DNA of 10,418 nucleotides from positions 1 through 10,418 of the forward strand of contig CAISJA010000212.1 in NCBI GenBank assembly GCA_903885525.1, given 5' to 3'. This DNA comes from an uncultured Opitutaceae bacterium. Its GTDB lineage: Bacteria; Verrucomicrobiota; Verrucomicrobiia; Opitutales; Opitutaceae. Position numbers and translations under genes: made by a program. Below, in pieces: positions 1 through 6,879 of this stretch (the stretch's first letter is position 1; each line of letters begins with the position of its first letter). Below the pieces are notes generated by a model. It was given only the letters and a program-made list of their open reading frames with translations. It made no database searches and was not told the origin of the DNA.

Positions 1-272
1 ACATGATCATGGGCGGCCGCCTCGCCCTGCTCGGGGTCCATTCCGGCGAAGCCCGGGTGGATTGGAACAAGATCGTCTTCAAGATGCTTCACCTGAAGGG
101 CATTTTCGGCCGCGAGATGTTTGAGACCTGGTACAAGATGACCGCCCTGGTCCAAGGCGGCATGGACATCACCCCGGTCATCACCCACCGCCTTCCCGTC
201 GAGCGGTTCCAAGAGGGTTTCGAGCTCATGGGCGCCGGCAAGTCCGGCAAGATCGTGCTGAATTGGGAATGA
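1..272 (+). CDS. tdh: L-threonine 3-dehydrogenase, C-terminal part (cut by window edge)
   Basis: This is the last ~90 residues of a zinc-dependent medium-chain dehydrogenase that oxidises L-threonine to 2-amino-3-ketobutyrate with NAD+. The frame is open to the left edge, so the start lies outside the window and the internal ATG at 3 is not the true start. The visible part follows the Escherichia coli Tdh C terminus closely from memory: a GG..A.LG strand, VDWNKIVFK, the highly typical block GIFGREMFETWYKM, then ITHR and a final SGKIVLNWE. The catalytic zinc and nucleotide-binding regions are not visible. The next gene, 83 bp downstream, is kbl, the partner that uses the Tdh product, and this settles the assignment over other zinc dehydrogenases. 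Confidence 0.95.
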   Translation, partial: MIMGGRLALLGVHSGEARVDWNKIVFKMLHLKGIFGREMFETWYKMTALVQGGMDITPVITHRLPVERFQEGFELMGAGKSGKIVLNWE

Positions 273-323
273 ATTCCTGCCCGCAACCGGCGAAGCACGC
301 CTAACCCAAATCCGTCACTGCAG

Positions 324-347
324 CTTGCCACACTGCTGGCAGGCAAG
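324..347 (+). promoter_or_regulatory. inverted repeat in the kbl leader, two alternative pairings
   Basis: CTTGCC (324-329) can pair with GGCAAG (342-347) across a 12-nt loop. Part of the same left arm, TGCCA (326-330), can instead pair with TGGCA (337-341) across 6 nt. The right arms end 8 nt before the kbl ATG at 356, so either hairpin could affect ribosome access or stop read-through from tdh. The arms are only 5-6 bp, and no function is shown. Confidence 0.25.
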
Positions 348-355
348 AATTCATC

Positions 356-1546
356 ATGAACCCCGCCTTCACCGCACACCTCCGCCAGAGCCTCTCCGAG
401 CTTGACGCCGCGGGTCTGGGCAAACGCGAACGTGTCATCACGACCCCGCAGACTGCGCACATCGCCGTCGCGGACGGCCGGGACGCACTGAACCTCTGCG
501 CCAACAATTATCTCGGTTTGGCGAACCACCCCGCGCTGATCGCCGCCGCGCACGCCGCGCTGGACCGCTGGGGCTATGGCCTCGCCTCCGTCCGTTTCAT
601 CTGCGGCACCCAGTGCATCCACCGGGACCTAGAGGCGGCCCTCACCCGCTTTCTGGGCACGGAGGACACCCTCCTCTACTCGTCCTGTTTCGACGCCAAC
701 GGCGGCTTGTTCGAAGCCCTGCTCGGACCGGAGGACGCCGTCCTCTCCGACGAGCTGAACCACGCCTCGATCATCGATGGCATCCGGCTCTGCAAGGCCG
801 GGCGCTATCGCTATAAAAACAACGATCTCGCCGACCTGGAGGCCAGGCTCCGGGAGGCCGACGCCGCCGGAGCCCGCTTCAAGATGATCGCCACGGACGG
901 GGTGTTCTCCATGGACGGCTCCATGGCAAATCTCGCCGGTATCTGCGATCTGGCGGACCGCTACCAGGCGCTGGTGATGGTCGATGACAGCCACGCCGCC
1001 GGCTTCGTGGGGAAAACCGGCCGGGGCACGCCCGAGCACTGCGGAGTGCCGGGGCGCGTCGACATCCTGACCGGCACCCTCGGCAAGGCCCTTGGCGGGG
1101 CCAGCGGCGGCTACACCTCCGGGCGGAAGGAAATCATCGACGTACTGCGGCAGCGTTCCCGGCCCTATCTTTTTTCCAACTCCCTCGCCCCCGCCATCGC
1201 CGCCGCCTCGCTCCACGGCCTGGACCTGCTCACCCGCTCGACGGAGCTGCGCGACCGGCTGGCGGCCAACACGCTCTTCTTCCGCGAGGGTCTGACCAAG
1301 GCCGGCCTGAGCATCCGCCCCGGCACGCATCCGATTGTCCCTATCATGCTGGGGGATGCGGTGCTGGCGCAAAAGTTTGCCGCGCGTATGCTCGACAAAG
1401 GCGTCTATGTGATCGGCTTCTTCCATCCGGTCGTCCCGCATGGCCTCGCCCGCATCCGCACCCAGGTGTCCGCCGCCCATACCCGCGAGGACCTCGCCTT
1501 TGCCATTGAGAAATTTGCCGAGGTAAAACGGGAATTCGGCCTGTAG
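356..1546 (+). CDS. kbl: 2-amino-3-ketobutyrate CoA ligase (glycine C-acetyltransferase)
   Basis: This PLP enzyme of the alpha-oxoamine synthase family (fold type I) splits 2-amino-3-ketobutyrate with CoA into glycine and acetyl-CoA. It completes the threonine breakdown begun by Tdh. The protein has 396 residues; E. coli Kbl has 398. Family landmarks are in place: LCANNYLGL near 47-55, the RFICGTQ..H block near 80-89, SDELNHASIIDGIR (His136, expected to stack on PLP), VDDSHAAGFVG (Asp209/Asp210, His213) and the PLP-binding lysine in TGTLGKALGGASGG at Lys244, the same number as in E. coli. The ATG at 356 gives an N terminus of family length. No convincing Shine-Dalgarno precedes it. It lies 83 bp behind tdh on the same strand, so a tdh-kbl operon is likely. 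The related enzymes BioF, SPT and HemA are less likely given the neighbour. Confidence 0.97.
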   Translation: MNPAFTAHLRQSLSELDAAGLGKRERVITTPQTAHIAVADGRDALNLCANNYLGLANHPALIAAAHAALDRWGYGLASVRFICGTQCIHRDLEAALTRFLGTEDTLLYSSCFDANGGLFEALLGPEDAVLSDELNHASIIDGIRLCKAGRYRYKNNDLADLEARLREADAAGARFKMIATDGVFSMDGSMANLAGICDLADRYQALVMVDDSHAAGFVGKTGRGTPEHCGVPGRVDILTGTLGKALGGASGGYTSGRKEIIDVLRQRSRPYLFSNSLAPAIAAASLHGLDLLTRSTELRDRLAANTLFFREGLTKAGLSIRPGTHPIVPIMLGDAVLAQKFAARMLDKGVYVIGFFHPVVPHGLARIRTQVSAAHTREDLAFAIEKFAEVKREFGL

Positions 1547-1613
1547 CGGCCAGCCGGCACTGCCTGATCGACCCCACCCATCCCTCTTCCTGTCCGCCTG
1601 ACCTCAATCCGCC

Positions 1614-2027
1614 ATGAATCCCACCCCCGCCCAATTGAAAAAACTGACAGCCGTTGCCAGGCAGGCCGCCGGCCGGGCCTACGCGCCCTACTCGAAATTT
1701 CCGGTCGGCGCCGCCGTTCTGACCACCACCGGGAAAATCTATGCCGGCTGCAATGTGGAGAACGCCTCCTACGGCCTGACCAACTGCGCCGAGCGCACCG
1801 CCATTTTTACTGCAGTCGCCGCCGGGGAGAAAAACCTCCGGCTCCGGTGCGTGGTCGTCTATACGCCGACCGCCGGTGCCACCGCCCCCTGCGGGGCCTG
1901 CCGCCAGGTCATTTACGAATTCGGCCCCGCTGCCCGGGTGCTCTCCTGCTGCGACAGCCGCGAGCGGATTGATGTCTCGATCGACGCCCTGTTGCCCGGG
2001 GCCTTCGGTCCGCACGACCTGGCCTGA
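1614..2027 (+). CDS. cdd: cytidine deaminase, homotetrameric type
   Basis: This zinc hydrolase deaminates cytidine and deoxycytidine to uridine and deoxyuridine in cytosolic pyrimidine salvage. At 137 residues it matches the short, Bacillus-type tetrameric class (about 136) and not the ~294-residue dimeric E. coli form. The substrate and zinc motif NVENASYGLTNCAERTA (48-64) supplies Cys58 and the catalytic Glu60. PCGACRQ (92-98) supplies Cys93 and Cys96. The N-terminal AYAPYSKFPVGAAV is also typical. The gene starts 67 bp after kbl on the same strand and may be read through from it, but there is no metabolic link to threonine breakdown. No Shine-Dalgarno is seen before the ATG. Confidence 0.96.
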   Translation: MNPTPAQLKKLTAVARQAAGRAYAPYSKFPVGAAVLTTTGKIYAGCNVENASYGLTNCAERTAIFTAVAAGEKNLRLRCVVVYTPTAGATAPCGACRQVIYEFGPAARVLSCCDSRERIDVSIDALLPGAFGPHDLA

Positions 2028-2130
2028 ACCGGCCGGCGGCAACCACGGAAGACCAACCGGCCCGAATCCCCGTCCTCACTCCCGCCCAACGGCATTGCCT
2101 CGGCCGGGAGCATCGCCAGAATGTTTACCC

Positions 2131-4146
2131 ATGAAATCCCCCCCCCTGTTTGCCGCCCTGATCCTGGCCGCCGGCGTCGCCGGCGCTGAACCCGCGCCGA
2201 CGCCCCGGCCGATCCTGGGCGTTGACCGCGCCTACCTTGATCCGCACGCCTCGCCCGCCACGGATTTCTACGAATACGCCAACGGCGCGTTCAACTCCGT
2301 TCCCATCCCCGGCGAGTATTCCGCCTACGGTGTCAACCAAGAGATTGATGAACGCAATTTCGCCATCCTGCGGCACATTCTCGAGGATGCCGCGCGGACC
2401 GGCGGGCCGCAGGGCAGTGTCGCCCAGCGGGTGGGCGACTTCTACGCCGCCGGCATGGATGAGGCGGCCATCGAAGCCACCGGCCTGCAGCCGCTCGCTC
2501 CCGCCCTCGCCGCGGTGGCCGCGCTGCAAACCGAGTCCGACATCGTGCCCCTCCTCGGACGGCTGCACGCGGAAGGCTTCGGGGGCGGGTTCGGATTCGG
2601 CGTGCAGATCGACGACAAGAACAGCAGCGCCGTCATTGCCAGCTTCTCCCAGGGCGGCCTCGGCCTGCCGGAGCGCGAGTATTACTTCCGGACCGACCCC
2701 CAATCCGTCGAGATCCGACAGGCCTACACCGACCTGATCGCCCGGCTGTTTGTGCTCGCGGGCGACCAGCCGGCGGCGGCCCGCCAATCCGCGGCGACCG
2801 TCCTGGCCTTTGAAACCAAGCTGGCCACGAACTCGCGCAAGCTCGTGGACCTCCGCGACCCGGAGAAAAACTACCACAAGTTTGCGCGCTCCGCCCTGCC
2901 CGCGTTGGCCCCGGGGTTGGCGTGGGACGCTTATTGCAGCGCCGTGCACCTGCCTGCCACCGAGCCGGCCGTGCTGGTCGGCCAACCGGAATTCTTCACC
3001 GGCTTTGCCGGCCTGCTGCACTCGGAGCCGATCCCGGTCTGGCAAACCTACCTGCGCTGGACCCTGCTCCGCGGCAGCGCCGGCTACCTCGGCCACGATT
3101 TCGTCGATGCCAGCTTTGAGTTCTACGGCAAGAAGCTGTCGGGCAAAACCGAGCTGCGCCCGCGCTGGAAGCGGGTGCTGGCCGCCGCCGACAGCGCCCT
3201 GGGGGAGGAGCTCGGCCAGCTCTACGTCAAGGTGGCCTTCAGTCCGGCCGCAAAGGAGCGCGCCCTCACGATGGTCCGGTTCCACCTTCAGGCCATGCGG
3301 CAGCGCCTCGCCGCCGCGGGCTGGATGAGCGACGAAGCCCGGCAGCAGGCCAATAAGAAAATCGACACCATGCGCACCAAGGTCGGCTATCCGGACCGCT
3401 GGCGGGACTACAGCGGCCTCACCCTCACCCGGCATTCTTACCTGGCCAATGCGCTCGCCGCCGACGCCTTCGAGTTCCGCCGCCAGCTCGCCAAGCTTGG
3501 CCACCCCGTCGACCGCAACGAATGGCTCATGACGCCGCAGACCAACAATGCCTATTACGAGCCGACGCTGAATGAAATGTGTTTTCCGGCGGGCATCCTG
3601 CAGCCGCCCTTCTTCGACGAGAAGGCCGACGACGCCTCCAATTACGGCGCCCTCGCCTCCACCATCGGCCACGAGCTCACCCACGGCTTCGATGACCAGG
3701 GCAGCCAGTACGACTGGCAGGGCAACCTGAAAAGCTGGTGGTCGGACGAGGATTCAAAGCGGTTCAAGGAGCGTGCCGAGCTCATCGCCAAGCAGTATGA
3801 TGCCTACGAAGTGCTGCCCGGCCTCCACATCGAGGGACACCAGACCCTGGGCGAGAACATCGCCGACATCGGCGGCCTCCGCGTCTCCTACGAGGCCTAC
3901 AAACTCGCCACCGCGGGCAAGCCGCAGCCGTCCCTCGACGGGCTGACGCCGGACCAGCGTTTCTTCATCGCCTTCGCCCAAGGCTGGCGGACCAACCAGC
4001 GGCCCGAGGCCCTGCGCCTGCAGGTCACCAGCGACGTCCACAGCCCGGTGCGCTGGCGCGTGCTGGGGCCGGTCTATGTGTTCCCGGAATTCTATGCCGC
4101 CTTCCACGCCACTCCGCCCAAGGAAACCTGGCCGGCGATCTGGTAA
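2131..4146 (+). CDS. pepO: exported zinc metallopeptidase, family M13 (neprilysin/PepO-like)
   Basis: This is a 671-residue peptidase of the neprilysin family, expected to cut short peptides outside the cytoplasm. The ATG at 2131 is preferred over a longer open frame from 1876 because it begins a clear signal peptide: Lys2, a hydrophobic run to about 16, and a likely cut after Ala-Gly-Ala19. No lipobox cysteine is present, so a soluble periplasmic or secreted protein is likely. M13 motifs appear in order: NAYYEP (473-478, substrate backbone binding) with FPAGILQPPFF downstream, the zinc site HELTH (His514, His518, Glu515 catalytic), ENIADIGG (Glu575 third ligand, Asp579), and a C-terminal His637/Arg643 pair with the spacing of neprilysin His711/Arg717. 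The tail is short and ends PAIW, without the usual late cysteine. The substrate is unknown and the gene symbol is by family only. Confidence 0.93.
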   Translation: MKSPPLFAALILAAGVAGAEPAPTPRPILGVDRAYLDPHASPATDFYEYANGAFNSVPIPGEYSAYGVNQEIDERNFAILRHILEDAARTGGPQGSVAQRVGDFYAAGMDEAAIEATGLQPLAPALAAVAALQTESDIVPLLGRLHAEGFGGGFGFGVQIDDKNSSAVIASFSQGGLGLPEREYYFRTDPQSVEIRQAYTDLIARLFVLAGDQPAAARQSAATVLAFETKLATNSRKLVDLRDPEKNYHKFARSALPALAPGLAWDAYCSAVHLPATEPAVLVGQPEFFTGFAGLLHSEPIPVWQTYLRWTLLRGSAGYLGHDFVDASFEFYGKKLSGKTELRPRWKRVLAAADSALGEELGQLYVKVAFSPAAKERALTMVRFHLQAMRQRLAAAGWMSDEARQQANKKIDTMRTKVGYPDRWRDYSGLTLTRHSYLANALAADAFEFRRQLAKLGHPVDRNEWLMTPQTNNAYYEPTLNEMCFPAGILQPPFFDEKADDASNYGALASTIGHELTHGFDDQGSQYDWQGNLKSWWSDEDSKRFKERAELIAKQYDAYEVLPGLHIEGHQTLGENIADIGGLRVSYEAYKLATAGKPQPSLDGLTPDQRFFIAFAQGWRTNQRPEALRLQVTSDVHSPVRWRVLGPVYVFPEFYAAFHATPPKETWPAIW

Positions 4147-4170
4147 AGGCGCACCGGCCGGCGTTGGCGC

Positions 4171-4368
4171 TCAGTGTTCCGGCAGGCTCGAGGTGAATAC
4201 TCCCAGAGCCTGCCACTGGCGGTCGCGGGCCGCCGCCAAAAATCGTTGTGCGGCGCGCCGGCGATCCAGAGGTGGATTTTGGGACAGCCAGCCGGCCGCC
4301 AGCAACGTCCGCGCCTCATGGTCGATCACTGTCCCAAGCAGGGTCCGCCGCCAGAAATTCTGGCTCAT
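4171..4368 (-). CDS. small protein of unknown function (65 aa) downstream of hisS
   Basis: I do not recognise this 65-residue protein. It starts with ATG five bases after the hisS stop; a TTG at 4377 overlapping that stop is an alternative. It ends 24 bp short of the convergent M13 gene. Support for its being real: it fills an otherwise empty 200-bp gap, it is placed as the last gene of an operon, its third codon positions are mostly G or C as in its neighbours, and its composition looks like a folded soluble helical protein (Arg/Ala-rich with four Trp and several Leu). It has no signal peptide, membrane segment or cysteine. Visible pieces are LLGTVIDHEARTLLAAGWL and RAAQRFLAAARDRQWQALG, both amphipathic. 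It could still be a chance open frame. Confidence 0.55.
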   Translation of the reverse strand: MSQNFWRRTLLGTVIDHEARTLLAAGWLSQNPPLDRRRAAQRFLAAARDRQWQALGVFTSSLPEH

Positions 4369-4373
4369 GGTTT

Positions 4374-5687
4374 TCAAGGGCCGGACAGCGCGGTCCTGAC
4401 GGAGGCGAGGACCTGGTGGCGGGGCACTTCGCGCTCGGAGCGGTCGGTCAAGTCGCGGATTTTCACCACGCCCTTGGCCAATTCGTCCCCGCCGTAAATC
4501 AGGGCGAGCTTCGCCCCGGACTCGGCCGCCGCCTTGAATTGTTTGCCGAAAGCCAGGTCCTTGAAGGGGTAGTCCACCCGCCAGCCGGCGGCGCGCAGTT
4601 GCCGGATGTCGCCGAGCGCCGCGGCGCGCTCGGCTGGTCCGCCGAGCACAGCATAAACATCCGGTGCGCTCACGTAGACCGGCGTCAGGCCGCGCTGCTC
4701 CAGCAGCAGGCCGGTCGTCACATCGCCGATGGCAAACCCAACCGCCGGCAAATCAGAGTAGCCGAGCTTCCTGATCAGGTCGTTGTAGCGGCCACCACCG
4801 GCCAGCGCCCTCAGGTCACCCTTCCGATCGAAGGCCTCGAACACGAAACCCGTGTAGTAGGCCAGACCGCGCACGACGCCGAGATCGACACCCACAAACT
4901 CACCGAGTCCCATGGCGGCGAGACCAGCGAGGACCTTCCGCCAGTCGTCCAGGCGCGCCGAGATTTTCTCCGAGGCACAGGGTGCTAGGACTGCTTCCAG
5001 TTCGGGCAGGCTGCGGATTTTGAGAAAGGAAAGCACCTTGTCCTTCAGCTCGGGTGCCAATCCACCCGGTGCCTCGGCGCAGGCCTTGAACGCGTCCTCC
5101 CCCATCTTTTCGTAGCGGTCGACCGCACTGAGAAGGCCGCGCGCCTGGGCATCGTTGAAACCCAGCGCCTCCAGATAGAAAAACCACAGGTCGCGGTCGG
5201 AGAGGCGGACGGAAAAATCGTCCTTCGTCAGCCCGAAGCCGCAAAGACACTGGATCAGCAGGGCGATCAGCTCGATCTCCGCCTCCGGCCCCGCCTCGCC
5301 AAAAATGTCGGCATTGAATTGGTTGAAGGCCCGGAGCCGGCCCTTCTGCGCCCGTTCATAGCGGTAGAATTCGGCGATGCTGAACCACTTGATGGGACGT
5401 TTCAGAGCCCCGGCCCTGGCGCCGACCATGCGGCAAACCGTCGGGGTCATCTCCGGGCGCAAAGAGACATTGCGCCCGCCCTTGTCTTGGAAGCTGAAGA
5501 GTTGCCCCTCGATCTCATCGCCCGACTTGGTGGTGTATAACTCCAAAGGCTCCAACACCGGGGCGTCGTATTCCTCAAACCCGTGCGCGCGGGCGGACTG
5601 ACGCCAGACCCGGAAAAGGTGCTGACGACGGGAAAAGTCTTCCGGGTAAAAATCCCGGAAGCCAGGGAGGGATTGAAAACCAGCCAT
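4374..5687 (-). CDS. hisS: histidyl-tRNA synthetase
   Basis: This class II aminoacyl-tRNA synthetase charges tRNA-His in the cytosol. It has 437 residues, close to the usual 420-430. Landmarks: motif 1 region LPGFRDFYPED (7-17), the TTKSGDEI loop (52-59), LRPEMT (77-81), motif 2 FYRYERAQKGRLRAFNQFNADIFG (107-130), the histidine-specific HisA block VVRGLAYYTGFVFE (271-284, with Arg273 equivalent to E. coli Arg259), motif 3 area LAGGGRYNDLI and VGFAIGDV, and a C-terminal anticodon-binding domain from about 340. Two variations stand out: Ala276 where RGLDYYTG is usual, and a motif 2 loop ending FNQFNADIFG. It starts 22 bp after the ihf-like gene and very probably shares its promoter. No Shine-Dalgarno is visible. 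Confidence 0.95.
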   Translation of the reverse strand: MAGFQSLPGFRDFYPEDFSRRQHLFRVWRQSARAHGFEEYDAPVLEPLELYTTKSGDEIEGQLFSFQDKGGRNVSLRPEMTPTVCRMVGARAGALKRPIKWFSIAEFYRYERAQKGRLRAFNQFNADIFGEAGPEAEIELIALLIQCLCGFGLTKDDFSVRLSDRDLWFFYLEALGFNDAQARGLLSAVDRYEKMGEDAFKACAEAPGGLAPELKDKVLSFLKIRSLPELEAVLAPCASEKISARLDDWRKVLAGLAAMGLGEFVGVDLGVVRGLAYYTGFVFEAFDRKGDLRALAGGGRYNDLIRKLGYSDLPAVGFAIGDVTTGLLLEQRGLTPVYVSAPDVYAVLGGPAERAAALGDIRQLRAAGWRVDYPFKDLAFGKQFKAAAESGAKLALIYGGDELAKGVVKIRDLTDRSEREVPRHQVLASVRTALSGP

Positions 5688-5709
5688 GCCGGACCGAAGC
5701 GCGGCGTGC

Positions 5710-6048
5710 TCAGGCCGTCGCCGGAGGCGGCGGATTGCTCCTCAGTTTCTCCAGACTGAGCTGCTTGATTTTCTGCTTAAGAATCTTGCCGGACTTGAAT
5801 TTGACTACCGCGCGTTCAGGGATGACCACTTCGGTTTCGGGCTTGTTTGGATTGCGGCCGACGCGGGCTTTGCGCACTTGGACTTCAAGCACACCAAAGT
5901 TGCGGAGCTCGACATTCCGTCCGGCGGCCAAAGCATCCATGACGATGTCTAGGGTCATTTGCACGGTGTCTTGTATTTGCTTCTGCGGGAAGCCGGTCTT
6001 CTCGTAGATTTCCAGGACGATTTCTCGTTTAGTAAGGTTGGTGGACAT
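5710..6048 (-). CDS. IHF/HU-family DNA-bending protein with proline-rich tail
   Basis: This 112-residue nucleoid protein of the HU/IHF family should bind DNA as a dimer and bend it sharply. The N-terminal helices carry LTKREIVLEIYEKTGFPQKQIQ. The core has RNFGVLEVQVRKARVGRNPN (49-68), where Pro67 in GRNP is the residue that wedges between base pairs at the DNA kink. VIPERAVVKFKSGKILK follows. The pattern is closer to IHF than to HU, but I cannot tell the alpha from the beta subunit, and a homodimer is possible. The family usually ends near 90-100 residues; here about 12 extra residues form a tail with PPPP. It heads the operon with hisS. Its DNA-bending role could matter for sigma-54 promoters served by the rpoN in this window, though that link is inference. 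Confidence 0.92.
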   Translation of the reverse strand: MSTNLTKREIVLEIYEKTGFPQKQIQDTVQMTLDIVMDALAAGRNVELRNFGVLEVQVRKARVGRNPNKPETEVVIPERAVVKFKSGKILKQKIKQLSLEKLRSNPPPPATA

Positions 6049-6094
6049 GGTGTTAGCGGGGTTGAAGTTATGGTCGAAAATTGCGACGATCCAA

Positions 6095-6122
6095 ATAATT
6101 CACTAGAGCGGGCTTGCGTCAA
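6095..6122 (-). promoter_or_regulatory. likely sigma-70-type promoter for the ihf-hisS operon
   Basis: Read on the minus strand, TTGACG (6122-6117, 5 of 6 with consensus) is followed after 16 bp by AATTAT (6100-6095, 4 of 6). The predicted transcript start is near 6088, giving a leader of about 40 nt before the ATG at 6048. The -10 lies in the most AT-rich stretch of the gap. The -35 falls inside the dyad at 6108-6134. Confidence 0.5.
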
Positions 6123-6134
6123 CCGTAAACCCGC
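6108..6134. promoter_or_regulatory. imperfect dyad between divergent ihf and ubiE genes
   Basis: Arms GCGGGCTTGCG (6108-6118) and CGTAAACCCGC (6124-6134) are complementary at 9 of 11 positions around a 5-nt centre. One of the two mismatches would be a G-U wobble in plus-strand RNA. The dyad covers the -35 box of the ihf promoter and lies 23 bp before the ubiE ATG. It could be an operator for a dimeric regulator or an RNA hairpin in the ubiE leader. Neither role is shown. Confidence 0.4.
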
Positions 6135-6157
6135 GTAAGGGGTTCACCTTAATCATC

Positions 6158-6853
6158 ATGCCAGACCCTATTGCCGTACGCACCATGTTCGCCCGGATTG
6201 CGGGCCGGTATGACCTCGCCAATCACCTCTTGAGCGGAGGCGTTGATCACTGGTGGAGACGGCATCTGGTCCGGGCGGTGCATGATGTGCGGCCGGGCTC
6301 CGTGCTCGATCTGGCGACTGGCAGCGGAGATGTGGCTTTTGCGTTGTCGGATGCTCTCCCCGCCCACGTCCGGCTCACTGGGATGGATTTCTGCCAGCCC
6401 ATGCTGGATGAGGCGGTTAAAAAGCAGGCCGCTTGCCTCCGCCGGATTGCCATCGAATTTCGCCAAGGTGATGGGATGGCCCTGCCCCTGCCCGACTCGT
6501 GTGTGGACGCAGTCACCATCTCATTCGGTCTGCGCAACATGGCGGACCGGCACAAATCCCTCACCGAAATGCGCCGCGTGCTCCGGCCCGGCGGCACCCT
6601 GCTGGTGTTGGAATTTTCCCAACCCTGCTGGTGGTTCCGCCCAATCTATTTTGCCTACCTCAAGCTGATATTGCCCCTGATCGCGGGCCTCGTCACCGGG
6701 GATCGCTCGGCCTATGAGTATCTGGGCGGCTCCATTGAGCAATTTCCCGCGCGGCCGGTCTTGGCTGATGAAATCAGCCGGGCCGGATTCCGCACCGTCT
6801 CCGCCCGCCCCCTGACCGGCGGGATCGTCGCGATCCACCAAGCCCGGTGCTGA
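6158..6853 (+). CDS. ubiE: UbiE/MenG-type quinone C-methyltransferase
   Basis: This S-adenosylmethionine-dependent methyltransferase adds the ring methyl group late in menaquinone (or ubiquinone) synthesis, acting at the inner face of the membrane. It has 231 residues, the normal UbiE/COQ5 size is 230-250. Family features: the N-terminal MFARIAGRYDLANHLLSGG, the SAM-binding motif I VLDLATGSGDVA (49-60), FGLRNMADRHKSLTEM (123-138), VLRPGGTLLVLEFSQP (141-156) and EYLGGSIEQFP (187-197). Demethylmenaquinone is the more likely substrate if the host is verrucomicrobial, but the sequence does not decide this. The ATG at 6158 fits the family N terminus; AAGGGG at 6137-6142 is too far upstream (15 nt) for a normal ribosome site. 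It converges on erpA with only 21 bp between the genes. Confidence 0.94.
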   Translation: MPDPIAVRTMFARIAGRYDLANHLLSGGVDHWWRRHLVRAVHDVRPGSVLDLATGSGDVAFALSDALPAHVRLTGMDFCQPMLDEAVKKQAACLRRIAIEFRQGDGMALPLPDSCVDAVTISFGLRNMADRHKSLTEMRRVLRPGGTLLVLEFSQPCWWFRPIYFAYLKLILPLIAGLVTGDRSAYEYLGGSIEQFPARPVLADEISRAGFRTVSARPLTGGIVAIHQARC

Positions 6854-6879
6854 GACCGGTGTCTCGCCCGGTCTTCAGC
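6849..6879. terminator. hairpin shared by the convergent ubiE and erpA ends
   Basis: GCTGAGACCGG (6849-6859) pairs with CCGGTCTTCAGC (6868-6879) to give 11 base pairs with one bulged T (6874) and an 8-nt loop. The ubiE stop TGA (6851-6853) pairs base for base with the complement of the erpA stop (6875-6877), so one stem serves both ends. Neither side is followed by a T-run, so it is not a classical intrinsic terminator. It may work as a bidirectional 3'-end stabiliser or with Rho. Confidence 0.45.

Noticed and set aside
2027..2062. Direct repeat AACCGGCC in the cdd-M13 gap
   Set aside because: It is only 8 bp, occurs twice, and is made of GC-rich words frequent across the window.
1876..2130. 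A longer start for the M13 peptidase, overlapping cdd
   Set aside because: The extra 85 residues are Pro/Ala/Ser-rich, lie out of frame over cdd, and would bury the clear signal peptide that begins at 2131.
2125..3684. A 519-codon minus-strand open frame opposite the M13 gene
   Set aside because: It is a shadow of the M13 coding strand; it has no recognisable domain, and the opposite strand carries all family motifs.
4147..4170. Palindromic CCGGCCGG in the gap between the convergent M13 and 65-aa genes as a terminator
   Set aside because: The palindrome has no loop and no T-run, and such GC palindromes are common in this DNA.
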